Below are positions 1 through 13,203 of a DNA stretch of 64,000 nt, piece after piece. The notes beneath the pieces were generated by a model. The model was not told where the DNA came from, made no database searches, and saw nothing but the letters and a program-made list of their open reading frames with translations. The translations under genes and the position numbers were made by a program. Every line of letters begins with the position of its first letter. Within the stretch, counting starts at the first letter, position 1. Origin of the DNA: Buddleja alternifolia (lineage: Eukaryota; Streptophyta; Magnoliopsida; Lamiales; Scrophulariaceae); assembly GCA_019426215.1 (NCBI GenBank), contig CM033405.1, positions 9,215,001 to 9,279,000 of the forward strand, in the 5' to 3' direction.

Positions 1-3000
1 ACCAACTCAAACACATTCTCTCTAGTGTTCTTGAGTTCATCATATCATCATCAAATATTTCTTTAGTTTTTCAGCAGTTTAGTAAAGTTCGTTTTCTTCT
101 GAAATTGAAGTGGTTCAATCTTCAGAAAAGGTTTCGTTGTATCTTGGGACACGTTTTGTCAAAGCCGGTACCACCTATAGCCGGGGCAATTTCGTGTTAA
201 GGATAGAGTGAATTTTCGCCTCGAAACACTGTCATCCTTTTCTTTCATTTTTCAAATTGTTCGTTAAATTTGTTCAACAAACTTAACACGAAATTCTGTT
301 GATTCAAATTTTTTCGAAAAATCTGAAAATGGCAAGCTGTCGGCCAGGGCCTTGGTCTTGGTCTTGTGGCTTGAGGTGTTTGGTGTGGGCATGGGCTTGG
401 GCCTCTCTATTATTCTTTTTGGACAAAAGTTTAATTGGGCTTCCCAGAAAATCCAACAAAGCTAAATTTGATTTTATTAAATCAATTTGAATTAATAAAA
501 TCCTGGCCACATTTTTTTTTAATTCGAATTAAATTTAATTCAGACTTCTAGAAGACTATTTCATAACAGCCATAACATCTGATTTATTTTTGATGTTACA
601 AAATGGTTAATGGCAGAATTAAATTTGTGATTTAATTCTATCAGATTTTTCACCTATATAAAGGGGTCCTCCAGCATTCTGAAATTCACACCAACTCAAA
701 CACATTCTCTCTAGTGTTCTTGAATTCATCATATCATCATCAAATATTTCTTGAGTTTTTCAGCAGTTTAGTAAAGTTCGTTTTTTTCTGAAATTGAAGT
801 GGTTCAATCTTCAGAAAAGTTTTCGTTGTATCTTGGGACACGTTTTGTCTAAGCCGGTACCACCTATAGCGGGGCCAATTTCGTGTTAAGGATAGAGTTA
901 ATTCTCGCCTAGAAACACTCTCATCCTTTTCTTTCATTTTTCAAATTGTTCGTTAAATTTGTTCAACAAACTTAACACGAAATTCTGTTGATTCAAATTT
1001 TTTCGAAAAATCTGAAAATGGCAAGCCGTGGGCCTGGGCCTTGGTCTTAGTCTTGTGGCTTGTGGCTTGAGGTGTTTGGTGTGGGCATGGGCTTGGGCCT
1101 CTCTATTATTCTTTTTGGACAAAAGTTTAATTGGGCTTCCCAGAAAATCCAACAAAGCTAAATTTGATTTTATTAAATCAATTAGAATTAATAAAATGTT
1201 GGCCACATTTTTTTTTAATTAGAATTAAATTTAATTCAGCCTTCTAGAAGACTATATCATAACAGCCATAACATCTGATTTATTTGTGCTGTTACAAAAT
1301 AGTTAATGGCAGAATTAAATTTCTGATTTAATTCTATCAGATTTTTCACCTATATAAAGGGGTCCTCCAGCATTCTGAAATTCACACCAACTCAAACGAA
1401 TTCTCTCTAGTGTTCTTCAGTTCATCATATCATCATCAAAAATTTCTTTAGTTTTTCAGCAGTTTAGTAAAGTTCGTTTTTTTCTGAAATTGAAGTGGTT
1501 CAATCTTCAGAAAAGGTTTCGTTGTATTTTGGGACACGTTTTGTCAAAGCCGGTACCACCTATAGTCGGGGCAATTTCGTGTTAAGAATAGAGTTATTCT
1601 AGTCTCGAAACACTCTCATCCTTTTCTTTCATTTTTCAAATTGTTCGTTAAATTTGTTCAACAAACTTAACACGAAATTCTATTGATTCAAATTTTTTCG
1701 AAAAATCTGAAAATGGCAAGTCGTGGGCCTGGGCCTTGGTCTTGGTATTGTGGCTTGTGGCTTGAGGTGTTTGGTGTGGGCATGGGCTTGGGCCTCTCTA
1801 TTATTCTTTTTGGACAAAAGTTTAATTGGGCTTCCCAGAAAATCCAACAAAGCTAAATTTGATTTTATGAAATAAATTTGAATTAATAAAATGCTGCCCA
1901 CATTTATTTTTAATTCGAATTAAATTTAATTCAACCTTCTAGAAGACTATTTCATAACAGCCTTAACATCTGATTTATTTGTGCTGTTACAAAATGTTTA
2001 ATGGCAGAATTAAATTTCTGATTTAATTCTATCAGATTTTTCACCTATATAAAAGGGTCCTCCAGCATTCTGAAATTCACACCAACTCAAACACATTCTC
2101 TCTAGTGTTCTTGAGTTCATCATATCATCATCAAATATTTCTTGAGTTTTTCAGCAGTTTAGTAAAGTTCGTTTTTTTCTGAAATTGAAGTGGTTCAATC
2201 TTCAGAAAAGGTTTCGTTGTATCTTGGGACACGTTTTGTCAAAGCCGGTACCACCTAGAGCCTTGGCAATTTCGTGTTAAGGATAGAGTTAATTCTCGCC
2301 TCGAAACACTCTCATCCTTTTCTTTCATTTTTCAAATTGTTCGTTAAATTTGTTCAACAAACTTAACACGAAATTCTGTTGATTCAAATTTTTTCGAAAA
2401 ATCTGAAAATGGCAAGCCGTGGGCCTGGGCCTTTGTCTTGGTCTTGTGGCTTGTGGCTTGAGGTGTTTGGTGTGGGCATGGGCTTGGGCCTCTCTATTAT
2501 TCTTTTTGGACAAAAGTTTAATTGGGCTTCCCAGAAAATCCAACAAAACTAAATTTGATTTTATTAAATCAGTTTGAATTAATAAAATGCTGTCCACATT
2601 TTCTTTAATTCGAATTAAATTTAATTCAGCCTTCTAGAAGACTATTTCATAACAGCCATAACATCTGATTTATTTTTGATGTTACAAAATGGTTAATGGC
2701 AGAATTAAATTTCTGATTTAATTCTATTAGATTTTTCCCCTATATAAAGGAGTCCTCAAGCATTCTGAAATTCACACCAACTCAAACACATTCTCTCTAG
2801 TGTTCTTGAGTTCATCATATCATTATCAAATATTTCTTGAGTTTTTCAGCAGTTTAGTAAAGTTCATTTTTTTCTGAAATTGAAGTGGTTCAATCTTCAG
2901 AAAAGGTTTCGTTGTATCTTGGGACACGTTTTGTCAAAGCCGGTACCACCTATAGCCGGGGCAATTTCGTGTTAAGGATAGAGTTAATTCTCGCCTCGAA

Positions 3001-4822
3001 ACACTCTCATCCTTTTCTTTCATTTTTCAAATTGTTCGTTAAATTTGTTCAACAAACTTAACACGAAATTCTGTTGATTCAAATTTTTTCGAAAAATCTG
3101 AAAATGGCAAGCCGTGGGCCTGGGCCTTTGTCTTGGTCTTGTGGCTTGTGGCTTGAGGTGGTTGGTGTGGGCATGGGCTTGGGCCTCTCTATTATTCTTT
3201 TTGGACAAAAGTTTAATTGGGCTTCCCAGAAAATCCAACAAAGCTAAATTTGATTTTATTAAATCAATTTGAGTTAATAAAAAACTGGCCACATTTTTTT
3301 TTAATTCGAATTAAATTTAATTCAGCCTTCTAGAAGACTATTTCATAACAGCCATAACATCTGATTTATTTGTGCTGTTACAAAATGGTTAATGGCAGAA
3401 TTAAATTTCTGATTTAATTCCATCAAATTTTTCACCTATATAAAGGGGTCCTCCAGCATTCTGAAATTCACACCAACTCAAACACATTCTCTCTAGTGTT
3501 CTTGAGTTCATCATATCATCATCAAATATTTCTTGAGTTTTTCAGCAGTTTAGTAAAGTTCGTTTTTTTCTGAAATTGAAGTGGTTCAATCTTCAGAAAA
3601 GTTTTCGTTGTATCTTGGGACACGTTTTGTCAAAGCCGGTACCACCTATAGCCGGGGCAATTTCGTGTTAAGGATAGAGTTAATTCTCGCCTCGAAACAC
3701 TCTCATCCTTTTCTTTCATTTTTCAAATTGTTCGTTAAATTTGTTCAACAAACTTAACACGAAATTCTGTTGATTCAAATTTTTTCGAAAAATCTGAAAA
3801 TGGCAAGCCGTGGGCCTGGGCCTTTGTCTTGGTCTTGTGGCTTGTGGCTTGAGGTGGTTGGTGTGGGCATGGGCTTGGGCCTCTCTATTATTCTTTTTGG
3901 ACAAAAGTTTAATTGGGCTTCCCAGAAAATCCAACAAAGCTAAATTTGATTTTATTAAATCAATTTGAGTTAATAAAAAACTGGCCACATTTTTTTTAAT
4001 TCGAATTAAATTTAATTCAGCCTTCTAGAAGACTATTTCATAACAGCCATAACATCTGATTTATTTGTGCTGTTACAAAATGGTTAATGGCAGAATTAAA
4101 TTTCTGATTTAATTCCATCAAATTTTTCACCTATATAAAGGGGTCCTCCAGCATTCTGAAATTCACACCAACTCAAACACATTCTCTCTAGTGTTCTTGA
4201 GTTCATCATATCATCATCAAATATTTCTTGAGTTTTTCAGCAGTTTAGTAAAGTTCGTTTTCTTCTGAAATTGAAGTGGTTCAATCTTCAGAAAAGGTTT
4301 CGTTGTATCTTGGGACACGTTTTGTCAAAGCCGGTACCACCTATAGCCGGGGCAATTTCGTGTTAAGGATAGAGTTAATTCTCGCCTCGAAACGCTCTCA
4401 TCCTTTTCTTTCATTTTTCAAATTGTTCGTTAAATTAGTTCAACAAACTTAACACGAAATTCTGTTGATTCAAATTTTTTCGAAAAATCTGAAAATGGCA
4501 AGTCGTGGGCCTGGGCCTTTGTCTTGGTCTTGTGGCTTGTGGCTTGAGGTGTTTGGTGTGGGCATGGGCTTGGGCCTCTCTATTATTCTTTTTGGACAAA
4601 AGTTTAATTGGGCTTCCCAGAAAATCCAACAAAACTAAATTTGATTTTATTAAATCAGTTTAAATTAATAAAATGCTGTCCACATTTTTTTTAATTCGAA
4701 TTAAATATTATTCAGCCTTCTAGAAGACCATTTCATAACAGCCATAACATCTGATTTATTTGTGCTGTTACAAAATGGTTAATGGCAGAATTAAATTTCT
4801 GATTTAATTCTATTAGATTTTT
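1..4822 (+). repeat. Promoter-bearing 695-bp satellite array, block A
   Basis: Seven units of a tandem repeat, the first entered in its leader just downstream of the TATA box. TATA boxes (TATATAAA) lie at 655, 1351, 2046, 2741, 3437 and 4132, so spacing is 695 or 696 bp. Unit order in TATA direction: TTCTAGAA palindrome, TATA, leader CACCAACTCAAACACATTCT, a GTATCTTGGGACACG segment, GCCGGTACCACCTATAGCC, an imperfect palindrome, a G/T-rich block of GGGCCT/TTGGTC words, then AATTCGAATTAAATTTAATT. Units differ by scattered substitutions and one-base indels. The minus-strand ORFs of 60-90 codons recurring once per unit mostly start at GTG and look like a by-product of the repeat. The block ends at the solo LTR insertion. 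That the unit derives from a copia-type LTR is inference from its layout. Confidence 0.95.
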
Positions 4823-7800
4823 TGTCACGCCCCGATGATTGGGTCATAAAAGACCCAACTTGAATACATAAGTCTATCGTAGCTGTAGTTCCAATTCCAA
4901 ACATGGACCCAATTTTTATCAATGTATCTTAGGGTCCTACTCCTGAAACTATCATCCGCATCACGAAGTAACTTAATATCCTTGAATAAAACTACCAGTT
5001 TTTACCTCTTGGATCGTCTATGTCTATTCCTGTTATCCTCCAACTAGTCTCATTGCTCAACTCACCTACAACTGGAAGGAAGGAATGAAACAAAATACGT
5101 AAGCAAAGGCTTAGTATATGCACGATGAGATTTTTTCAAATATCATTGAAACATGCTTGGAAAAAGTTACGTTCATGATAAAGCTGGAACAATTGGTGGT
5201 ATGATATTTAAGTTTCAAAACATGCATTAAAAAAAAACATGTAGTTCAATGCAAGTATCACGTACAAGACATGTTTAAGTAACACGTACAACACATGTTT
5301 ATATAACACGTACAAGACACGCTTAAGCAGTAGGGGGCCATGTTAGCAATACCATCGCGTCCGATGATTTACCCACAGCACTTTGGGTCCCGCTGCTTCT
5401 TCCTTATCACCCCTGAACATGCGGCTTAAAAGCCATCACCTTATACCTCCCCACGCAGGCTCGCGATGCCCGATTTGGTCATATCCGGAGTATGCCACAC
5501 GATAAATGACCCATGCACCCTCAGAGCACTCCGTCCTAGGTGCATGGATCTGGACGTGAATAGCGGGAACTGTTTAAGACCGCAAGCCCATGCTTGACCG
5601 GCCGAACCCTGCCCTATCCATCGCCCGACCTTGGGCCCAACACAACCACGTTAGATGCAACACGTCACAAGAACACCATCACGGCAAATGATCACGATAC
5701 AAGACCAATGATGGAGTAATTTCACAAAAATCATAAAACCGATGTTTATTTCGAAATCATTCTTGTATAAATTATGCATCTGAAATAAGCATGCAATCAC
5801 GTATGTCACGAATGATGCAATGAAGTATTTTAGTTCACGATGAAATATTTAATCGAACAAATAGTTTTTCAGAATTTCCTTAAAAGAATGTTTTCCTCGA
5901 ATTCATTTTCACAAAACATGCCTGAAAAATTACTTTTGCAAGATACGTGTTTGAAAACATTCATGCAGGTAATAGTTGGTGCCAAGAATTGGTGAATGTA
6001 AAATGAGTCCTGAATTTGATTTGAAAGTGTTGAAACTCATTTTCATGTCAAGTATTCAAAGCATGTTGAAAGTACATATATATATATCTATATATATATA
6101 TATATATGACGTATTCCTTCCAGTTTTGAAAGACATATAACTATAATTTTGAGAGGCAACTCACACTAACTTCCAAGTTATTCAGCGTCGTCCTCGAGCG
6201 GTTTACTAACACCACCTGTTAATCCAAGGATTATATTAGAAATCTATTCTCTAACACTCGTCTTAATAATCTACTCGAAAAATCCTATGCGGTCCTATGA
6301 ACTACATGAACATGCACGAAATACTATTCTCCCAAACTATGCTTAACTTCATTATGTTCAAAGATTGACAAAACACTAAGAAAATAAATCTGCGCGGTTT
6401 TGGTTTAAAATCTATTAAAATTCATAGAACATGATTTTACTTTTGAAATTTTTCAGAAACACCCGAGACTTACTGAAAAAGTTCAGGTAAAAGTTGCAAA
6501 GGTAAACTAGATTTGTAAGTAGCTGTTTCATCCTCCAAAACCCAGCCAAGCAGAAGCTGTTTTTACACAGGCAGGATACACTTCAAAAATTTGTATAAAA
6601 TCTCCTGTTCATCAGAAAGCTCCAACATTTATAGGACACGCTCACAAGACACTCAAAATGGATCCGAAAATTTTTGGAAGCCAAATAAAATCTGTAGATA
6701 CAAAATTTTCAGCTTATAACAAAGCATATCTGTAAATAAGTAATTCCCTGGCAGCAGTGGTTTGCCAATTTTTATAAAATTCACCAAAACTTCAAATATT
6801 TCCAAACTCCACGATTTTTTTCTATAAACACAACAAAGTTTATTGAAAAATATTTTGGCTTCAAAATTTCATTCAATTGGATCTTCAAATACATTGTAGA
6901 ACACACATGCAAAAACTGAAATTGAGCTCATTTTATTTTCATGACAAAACCATCATGCATGTCTTAAATGATTCTTAAAAATAAGTTAAAACTCACATGC
7001 AATCAATTATCCATGTATAAGCTACATATATGGTCATGGATCTACAACAATTTATCCAAATCCTTCACTCATTCACACAAGCAATAAAAGTTTCTAGAAA
7101 CTAAAATAGCAGACTGCGTAGGTCTATTGGTGGTCATTTTTAGACAATTTCCGCATCCATTTTCTGCAAACTTATCATAAAACATATCTATATTCAATAA
7201 GGATTCTAATGGAGGTCTTGCATGTACAATTAGAGCACGGAAAAAGGGGTTTGTTGGGCAATTGAATGTGAAACACAGATTCTGGAATTGAAAAGAGCTT
7301 ACTGGCAGTGATACTTTAAATACAAATTATGTAATGATTCCTCAACGATTTCTAAAGAACTTTAAATGTAAAGATATCTACACTCATAGAGGTTTCTAAA
7401 TATGGTCTTGCATGTAAGATCAAACCAACGAAAGAGTTGTTTCTTGCCCAAAGAAAATAGAACACAGTTCTGAAAATTGAAAATACGGACAGCTTACCGC
7501 ACGGTTTGAAGCGATTTTGAAACTTTTGGTAGCCAATTTGATAAATCCAATTCCATAGTATTATTTCTTATCCTCTTGTGAATATTTTGAGATAAGGAAC
7601 TCCCAATTTGGACATCATTGCGTCCTTCAAAACGTGCGAATACCAGCACTGCCAGTGCTGGAAATTTCTGTGCGGAAATTGCTTTGGGAAAATGGTTTCT
7701 ATGTTGTGGGTTAAGCTTTCTCTTTCCATGGCTCTCTTAAACGGTTTTGTAGCTGAAAAGAGATGAAAATGGGAATGAACTCTGATTTTAGAGCAAGAAA

Positions 7801-8066
7801 TACATGAGTGGATGAGAGGAGAAAAGAAGAGCAAGATAGGTGTGCATATATATAGGGGTGATGAGGACTTTATTGCAAATTTTCTTTTTATCTCCTAGTC
7901 CTACAATTATTGTATCTTATTCCAAGGTTTATACATGAATATGAATTGATATAAAATCCCCCAATTACTAATACTAATACATGTTAATCAAGTAATGTTC
8001 GTGGTGTCATACTACTAGTCATCGAATTAGTAAGTATACTAATACTAAGAAAATTCGGTTGTCACA
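4823..8066 (-). mobile_element. Solo LTR of a Tekay-like Ty3/gypsy chromovirus
   Basis: The ends are TGTCACGCCCCGATG and GTTGTCACA, i.e. 5'-TG...CA-3' termini, and the insert is flanked by a perfect 5-bp duplication TTTTT (4818-4822 and 8067-8071). No coding frame is present; its 3244 bp suit the long LTRs of the Tekay/Del lineage. The stretch around 5310-5650 is nearly identical to 9400-9740 in the LTR of the full-length element 700 bp away, while the two ends differ, so the two belong to related but distinct families. On the minus strand CCTATATATATGCACACC near 7834-7856 is a plausible LTR TATA box, which fixes the orientation. The internal region was presumably lost by LTR-LTR recombination. 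Removing 3249 bp restores the satellite phase exactly. Confidence 0.9.
6075..6107. repeat. AT microsatellite within the solo LTR
   Basis: Almost pure (TA)n tract interrupted by one CTA. A shorter TATA tract lies at the corresponding place in the LTRs of the neighbouring gypsy element (near 10160 and 17760). Confidence 0.8.
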
Positions 8067-8789
8067 TTTTTCCCCTATATAAAGGAGTCCTCCAGCATTC
8101 TGAAATTCACACCAACTCAAACACATTCTCTCTAGTGTTCTTGAGTTCTTCATATCATTATCAAATATTTCTTGAGTTTTTCAGCAGTTTAGTAAAGTTC
8201 GTTTTTTTCTGAAATTGAAGTGGTTCAATCTTCAGAAAAGGTTTCGTTGTATCTTGGGACACGTTTTGTCAAAGCCGGTACCACCTATAGCGGGGGCAAT
8301 TTCGTGTTAAGGATAGAGTTAATTCTCGCCTCGAAATGCTCTCATCCTTTTCTTTCATTTTTCAAATTGTTCGTTAAATTAGTTCAACAAACTTAACACG
8401 AAATTCTGTTGATTCAAATTTTTTCGAAAAATCTGAAAATGGCAAGCCGTGGGCCTGGGCCTTTGTCTTGGTCTTGTGGCTTGTGGCTTGAGGTGTTTGG
8501 TGTGGGCATGGGCTTTGGCCTCTCTATTATTCTTTTTGGACAAAAGTTTAATTGGGCTTCCCAGAAAATCCAACGAAGCGAAATTTGATTTTATTAAATC
8601 AATTTGAATTAATAAAAAACTGGCCACATTTTTTTTTAATTCGAATTAAATTTAATTCAGCCTTCTAGAAGACTATTTCATAACAGCCATAACATCTGAT
8701 TTATTTGTGCTGTTACAAAATGGTTAATGGCAGAATTAAATTTCTGATTTAATTCTATCAAATTTTTCACCTATATAATGGGGTCCTCC
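8067..8789 (+). repeat. 695-bp satellite array, block B between two LTR insertions
   Basis: The unit cut by the first insertion resumes here with its TATA box at 8076, followed by one more unit whose TATA box (8772) is mutated to TATATAAT. The block begins with the right copy of the TTTTT duplication and ends with the left copy (CCTCC, 8785-8789) of the second insertion's target duplication. Confidence 0.95.
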
Positions 8790-9289
8790 TGTAACGCCCT
8801 CAAATTTAATCCTAAAGAATCCAACACGAAAGCGTTATCCTATCCTTACAGAAGTACAAACAAAATTCTGGACACAATTAAACAATTCATCTTATCGGGT
8901 CACAACCCCAATACATCAACTAAATAGCTATGCGAACTTAATATACATGAGTCAATCTACATCATTCACCTCTAGGATAGTCCGAGTTTATACTCCGATC
9001 CTTCAAGCTAGTTTCACTTCTCGACTTGCCTATAACTGGAAGGAAGAAAGTGAAGTACATAAGCAAAGGCTTAGTGAGCGCCAGTGTACGTGTGAAAGGT
9101 ACTTAAAATAGTTTTTAGACCCCAAAGTGATAAATTAATAAGGTGAAAACAATAGTAGTTTCTATTTTTCAAACGCTCATTAAAAAGGCGAGTAAGAATG
9201 ACATTTGCGTTCAAGCAGTAGCTGGTATGACACCAGGATCTTAGTATACATACGTTAAAGTTTTAAAACATGCATTTTTAAAAGTGTGC

Positions 9290-9393
9290 AGTCAATGTAA
9301 GTACCACGTACAAGACTCAATGCAAGTATCATGTACAAGACTCAATGCAAGTATCATGTACCAGACTCAATGCAAGTATCATGTACAAGACAT
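9290..9393. repeat. 24-bp minisatellite in the LTR
   Basis: Four tandem copies of GACTCAATGCAAGTATCATG plus TACA, the first slightly diverged. The other LTR of the element has the same set (about 17150-17252). The related solo LTR has a single comparable motif near 5250, so the expansion arose in this family. Confidence 0.85.
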
Positions 9394-11223
9394 GTTTAAG
9401 TAACACGTACACGTCACGCTTAAGCAGTAGGGGGCCATGTTAGCAATACTATCGCGTCCGACGATTTACCCATAGCACTTTGGGTCCCTCTGCTTCTTCC
9501 TTATCACCCCTGAACATGCGGCTTAAAAGCCATCACCTTATACCTCCCCACGCAGGCTCGCGATGCCCGATTTGGTCATATCCGGAATATGCCACACGAT
9601 AAATGACCCATGCACCCTCAGAGCACTCCGTCCTAGATGCATGGATCTGGACGTGGATAGCGGGAACTGTTTAAGACCGCAAGCCCATGCTTGACCGGCC
9701 GAACCCTGCCCTATCCGTCGCCCGACCTTGGGCCCAACACAACCACGCAAGATGAAACATGTCACAAGAACACCATCACGACAAATGATCGTGATACAAG
9801 AACCAAATGATGGAGTACTTCCACGAATCCATAAAAACCGATGTTTATTTTGAAATCTTGCTTGCAAAATATGCATTTGAAACAAGTATGCAATCATGTA
9901 TGTCACGAATGATTAAATGAAGCGTTTTGGCTCACGAAGGAATATTGAATCGAGCGAATATTTTTGTTTTCTTCAGAATTTCATTAAAAGAATGTTTTCT
10001 TGAAATCATTTTCACAAAACCTGCCTGGAAAATTATTCTCGCAAGATATGTCTTTGAAACGTGCCAAGAAATGGTTAATGCAAATTGAGTCCATGATTTG
10101 ATTTGAAACTGTTGAAATTCATTTTCATGTGAAGTATTGAAAGCATGATGAAAGTATATAGATATATATACGACGTGCTCCTTCCAGTTTTGAAAGACAT
10201 ATAACTATAATTTTGAGAGGCACTCACTCTACGTCCAAGTTTATACGGCGTTGTCCTCGTTCGTCTCACCGACAACACCTGCTAAGCAAAATTATATCAT
10301 AAGCTCATTTTCTAACTCGTCTAAAGTCTACCCGGGGTAGTCTATGAGGTCCTAATAACTATACCAACATGCACAACAAGTTACCTTAATGAAAACTAGG
10401 CTTAATTTCAATCTTCCCCAAAAGGTCGATAAGAGGCATAAAAACAGATTTGTGCAGTTTTAGTGTATGAATTGTTAAAAATCATAAACTCAATAATTGT
10501 GGGTAAAACGATTTCCATAAATGTTCTAAATTTGTTAAAAGACCTTAGATAAATTTTTCAAAGGTAAATGGTCACTTGAAATGTGGCTATTTTACTCAAA
10601 ACCGAAGTAAAATTGGGTTCAATTTTTACTGGGGCAGTATTACTTTAAAATTCATATAAAATCAGCATTTAATCAAATAAGCCCCAATTTTATACACAAC
10701 AACCCCAATACATATTATTATCCCCTGTAAAATTTTGAAATCAAAATGAAGTTTGTAAGAACCCCAAATGATGTCTCAAACAAACATTTTGAAATCCCGT
10801 AAGGCTTCTGGCAGTCTATACTTAACAATTTACATAATTCACATTACAACTCCACAAATCTCACAAAATTCCAGAAATATTTTAGATATGCAGTAACATA
10901 CACAGTAAAAGTTTTGAACTCAAATAACATTTTCGCGTTTCGATATAATTCTTCGAAATCAGTAGCAGATTTAAAGACCCAACTTACAATTGTCATGCAT
11001 GTGTGATTTCTTCATTTAAGCCTTTAGGTTAGTTACTATAAATTGTAAATTTAAGCTTAAAACTCATAGATCTACTCTTCTAATACACATGCAATAACAT
11101 TTTCAAAGCAAATTTAGCCTCTACCATTACCTACTAATGTAAGATCAAGGAATTACAAGTTACCTTTAATGCTACCAACAAGTGTGGAGATGGTTGAGGT
11201 TGAAACTAATATACTAATTTGTA

Positions 11224-11224
<1 letters not shown>

Positions 11225-11256
<32 letters not shown>

Positions 11257-11350
11257 TGAATGGAAGGATGAAGAGAGGTTGAAGATGATGAAAATGGAGA
11301 AAGAGAGTTGAAGAGGTATTTTCTTGTAAGGAAAATGATGAAGTTGTGGC

Positions 11351-11398
<48 letters not shown>
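11225..11398. repeat. Two AT microsatellites in the gypsy LTR
   Basis: (AT)n tracts at about 11225-11255 and 11353-11398, with counterparts of different length at about 18826-18856 and 18956-18992 in the other LTR. Between them is a purine-rich GATGAAGAGAGG segment. Confidence 0.85.
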
Positions 11399-11399
<1 letters not shown>

Positions 11400-11692
11400 A
11401 TGGTGTGATGGTGGGGTGGTCGGTCAAGCCCACTTTCCACCCCTTTATTTATTATATATATTTTTTTTTAAAGTGAAATGAAAGTGGAATTTACTAATTA
11501 TTGGTGTATTTGGGCAATTTACTAATTCAACTTCTCTCCTAGTGTCTAGTTAAATTTTGGTTCTATTCCTTTAATCTACATAAGATGTATAATATAATAT
11601 CCCTCTTGAACATATGTTTAAGATCCTAGATCATGTCCTAATGCTTTAGATAGTAACTAGTCGACTAAAAAAAAAAAAACTCGGGCATCACA

Positions 11693-11703
11693 TTCTCCCC
11701 TCC
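11693..11703 (-). other. Polypurine tract of the gypsy element
   Basis: On the minus strand GGAGGGGAGAA directly precedes the LTR start TGTGATGCCC and follows the stop codon of the integrase frame by no more than a base. This is the expected plus-strand primer of reverse transcription. Confidence 0.92.
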
Positions 11704-12473
11704 TTAAAAGAATTTGGTCCCCAAATTCTCACCTGAGAACAATTTCAGGTAGTGTCTTCGCATGTAATCCTCGGTTTCCCAAGTTGCTTCTTCTAGATTG
11801 TCGTGATTTTCCCATAACTCCTTTACCATTGGGATGCTTTTAGTCCGTAGCTCACGCACTTTCTTGTCCACAATCTTTATCGGTTTTTTTTTTCATAAGT
11901 CAAATTGTTCTGAATTAGTATTGCATCCACCTTGAGTACATGTTCAGGATCGGGTCGGTATTTCTTTAACCTGCTTACATGAAAGACATCGTGCAAACCA
12001 GAGAGTGCTGGTGAGAGTGCAAGTCGATATGCTACTTTTCCAACTCTTTCCAATATCTTGAAAGGTCCAACAATTCTAGGACTTAACTTTCCACCTTTCT
12101 TAGGTTGAATGATGCCTCTCCGAGGAGATAGCCGCAAGAAAACCTCATCTCTGACGAAAAATTCTAAGTCTTTTCTTCTTTGATCAGCGTAACTCTTCTG
12201 ACGACTCTGTGCAGCTTTCATTCGTTCCTGGACAATTTGGATTTTATCTATAGCTTCTTGCAGCAATTTCAATTGTGGGAACGTTGTTTGTCCCTGATTT
12301 TTCCTCTTAGGAATCCATGTATCTCCAACTTCCCAACGAATTGGGGACCTGCACTTTCTCCCATATAAGGCTTCATATGGTGCCATTCCAATTGTGGCCT
12401 GATAGCTATTGTTATAAGCAAATTCTGCTAAAGCTAAGTGTTGAGCCCAATTTTCTTTAAATCCAAAACACAT
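11704..12473 (-). pseudogene. Ty3/gypsy integrase C-terminal half with chromodomain
   Basis: The longest open stretch of the element (11877-12473, about 198 codons) encodes the end of the integrase core (WAQHLALAEFAYNNS, YGRKCRSP) and the C-terminal GPFKILERVGKVAYRL, LHDVFHVSRLKKY region. It is interrupted at a run of ten T (11884-11893). In another frame the coding continues to a stop at 11704-11706 and contains a chromodomain-like segment with the signature VRELRTKSIPMVKELW and EEATWE. In this family the chromodomain is the C-terminal tail of integrase and is thought to steer insertion to particular chromatin. The homopolymer frameshift separates it from the integrase, so a fused product is not made from this copy. 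Confidence 0.93.
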
Positions 12474-13203
12474 GCTCGCAACATGTCTTCTAGTATTTGA
12501 ATGACTATCTCAAATTGTCCATCCGACTGAGGATAAGTTTTCATGCTAATGACTAGCTTAGTTTCCAATGCAACATGTATGCTTTTCCAAAATTGTGAGA
12601 GGAATGAGAGGAACCACTGCTCAATGGTATGGATCTCTGGACTCTACTAAGGACAAGGTTAACTGAAACACCATGCCGTCTCACAATTTCCTTAACGTAC
12701 CATCAAGCTAACTTAGAGAGGTTCTACCTCCCGGACGGGCAAGAAATGAGCTCATTTTGTGAGCCCATCCACAATTATCCCAATAGAATCATGGCCACTT
12801 GTAGCTTGGGGCAAATCAGTTATAAAGTTCGCTGTTAGATATTCACCTTTCCATTCCGGTATTTTTTTTTTTAAAAGGTTGTAAGAGTCCAGAAGATCGT
12901 TAAGGTTTGATGTTTTGATTTCACTTGTTAACATGCAAAGCATCGTGAGACATAATTAGTGACTTGGCTGTTCAGATTGACTAACCAGTAATATTCCTTA
13001 ATTCCTTATGCATCTCATTACTGCCAAGGTATATGGTCTTTTTCAAGCGACGAGCTTCATCAAGTATAACCTTCTTCACACTAGTGTCATTTGGTACATA
13101 CACCCTATTTTAAACTATATCAGGTCGTCTTCCCAGATATGAAATTCACGCCTATATTTCTTGAAGGGTCTTCTCTCTTAAGTTCTTGAATATAGATCTT
13201 TCT
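12474..13203 (-). pseudogene. Degenerate N-terminal/core integrase region
   Basis: Only fragments are readable. One frame (12752-12943) contains WKGEYLTANFITDLP followed by SIGIIVDGLTK, matching the start of the gypsy integrase core. Another near 12480-12560 holds a remnant of the TYPQSDGQ region. Frameshifts and stops separate them. Confidence 0.8.

Larger units (their letters stand above)
8790..11692 (-). repeat. 3' LTR of the gypsy chromovirus
   Basis: 2903 bp with TG...CA termini, abutting the polypurine tract at 11693. It contains a four-copy 24-bp minisatellite (9290-9393) and two AT microsatellites. It keeps a 260-bp segment (9545-9804) that the partner LTR has lost. Confidence 0.92.

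Noticed and set aside
9290..9393. CRISPR-like array
   Set aside because: Four contiguous 24-bp copies without spacers, present in both LTRs of a plant retrotransposon; a minisatellite.
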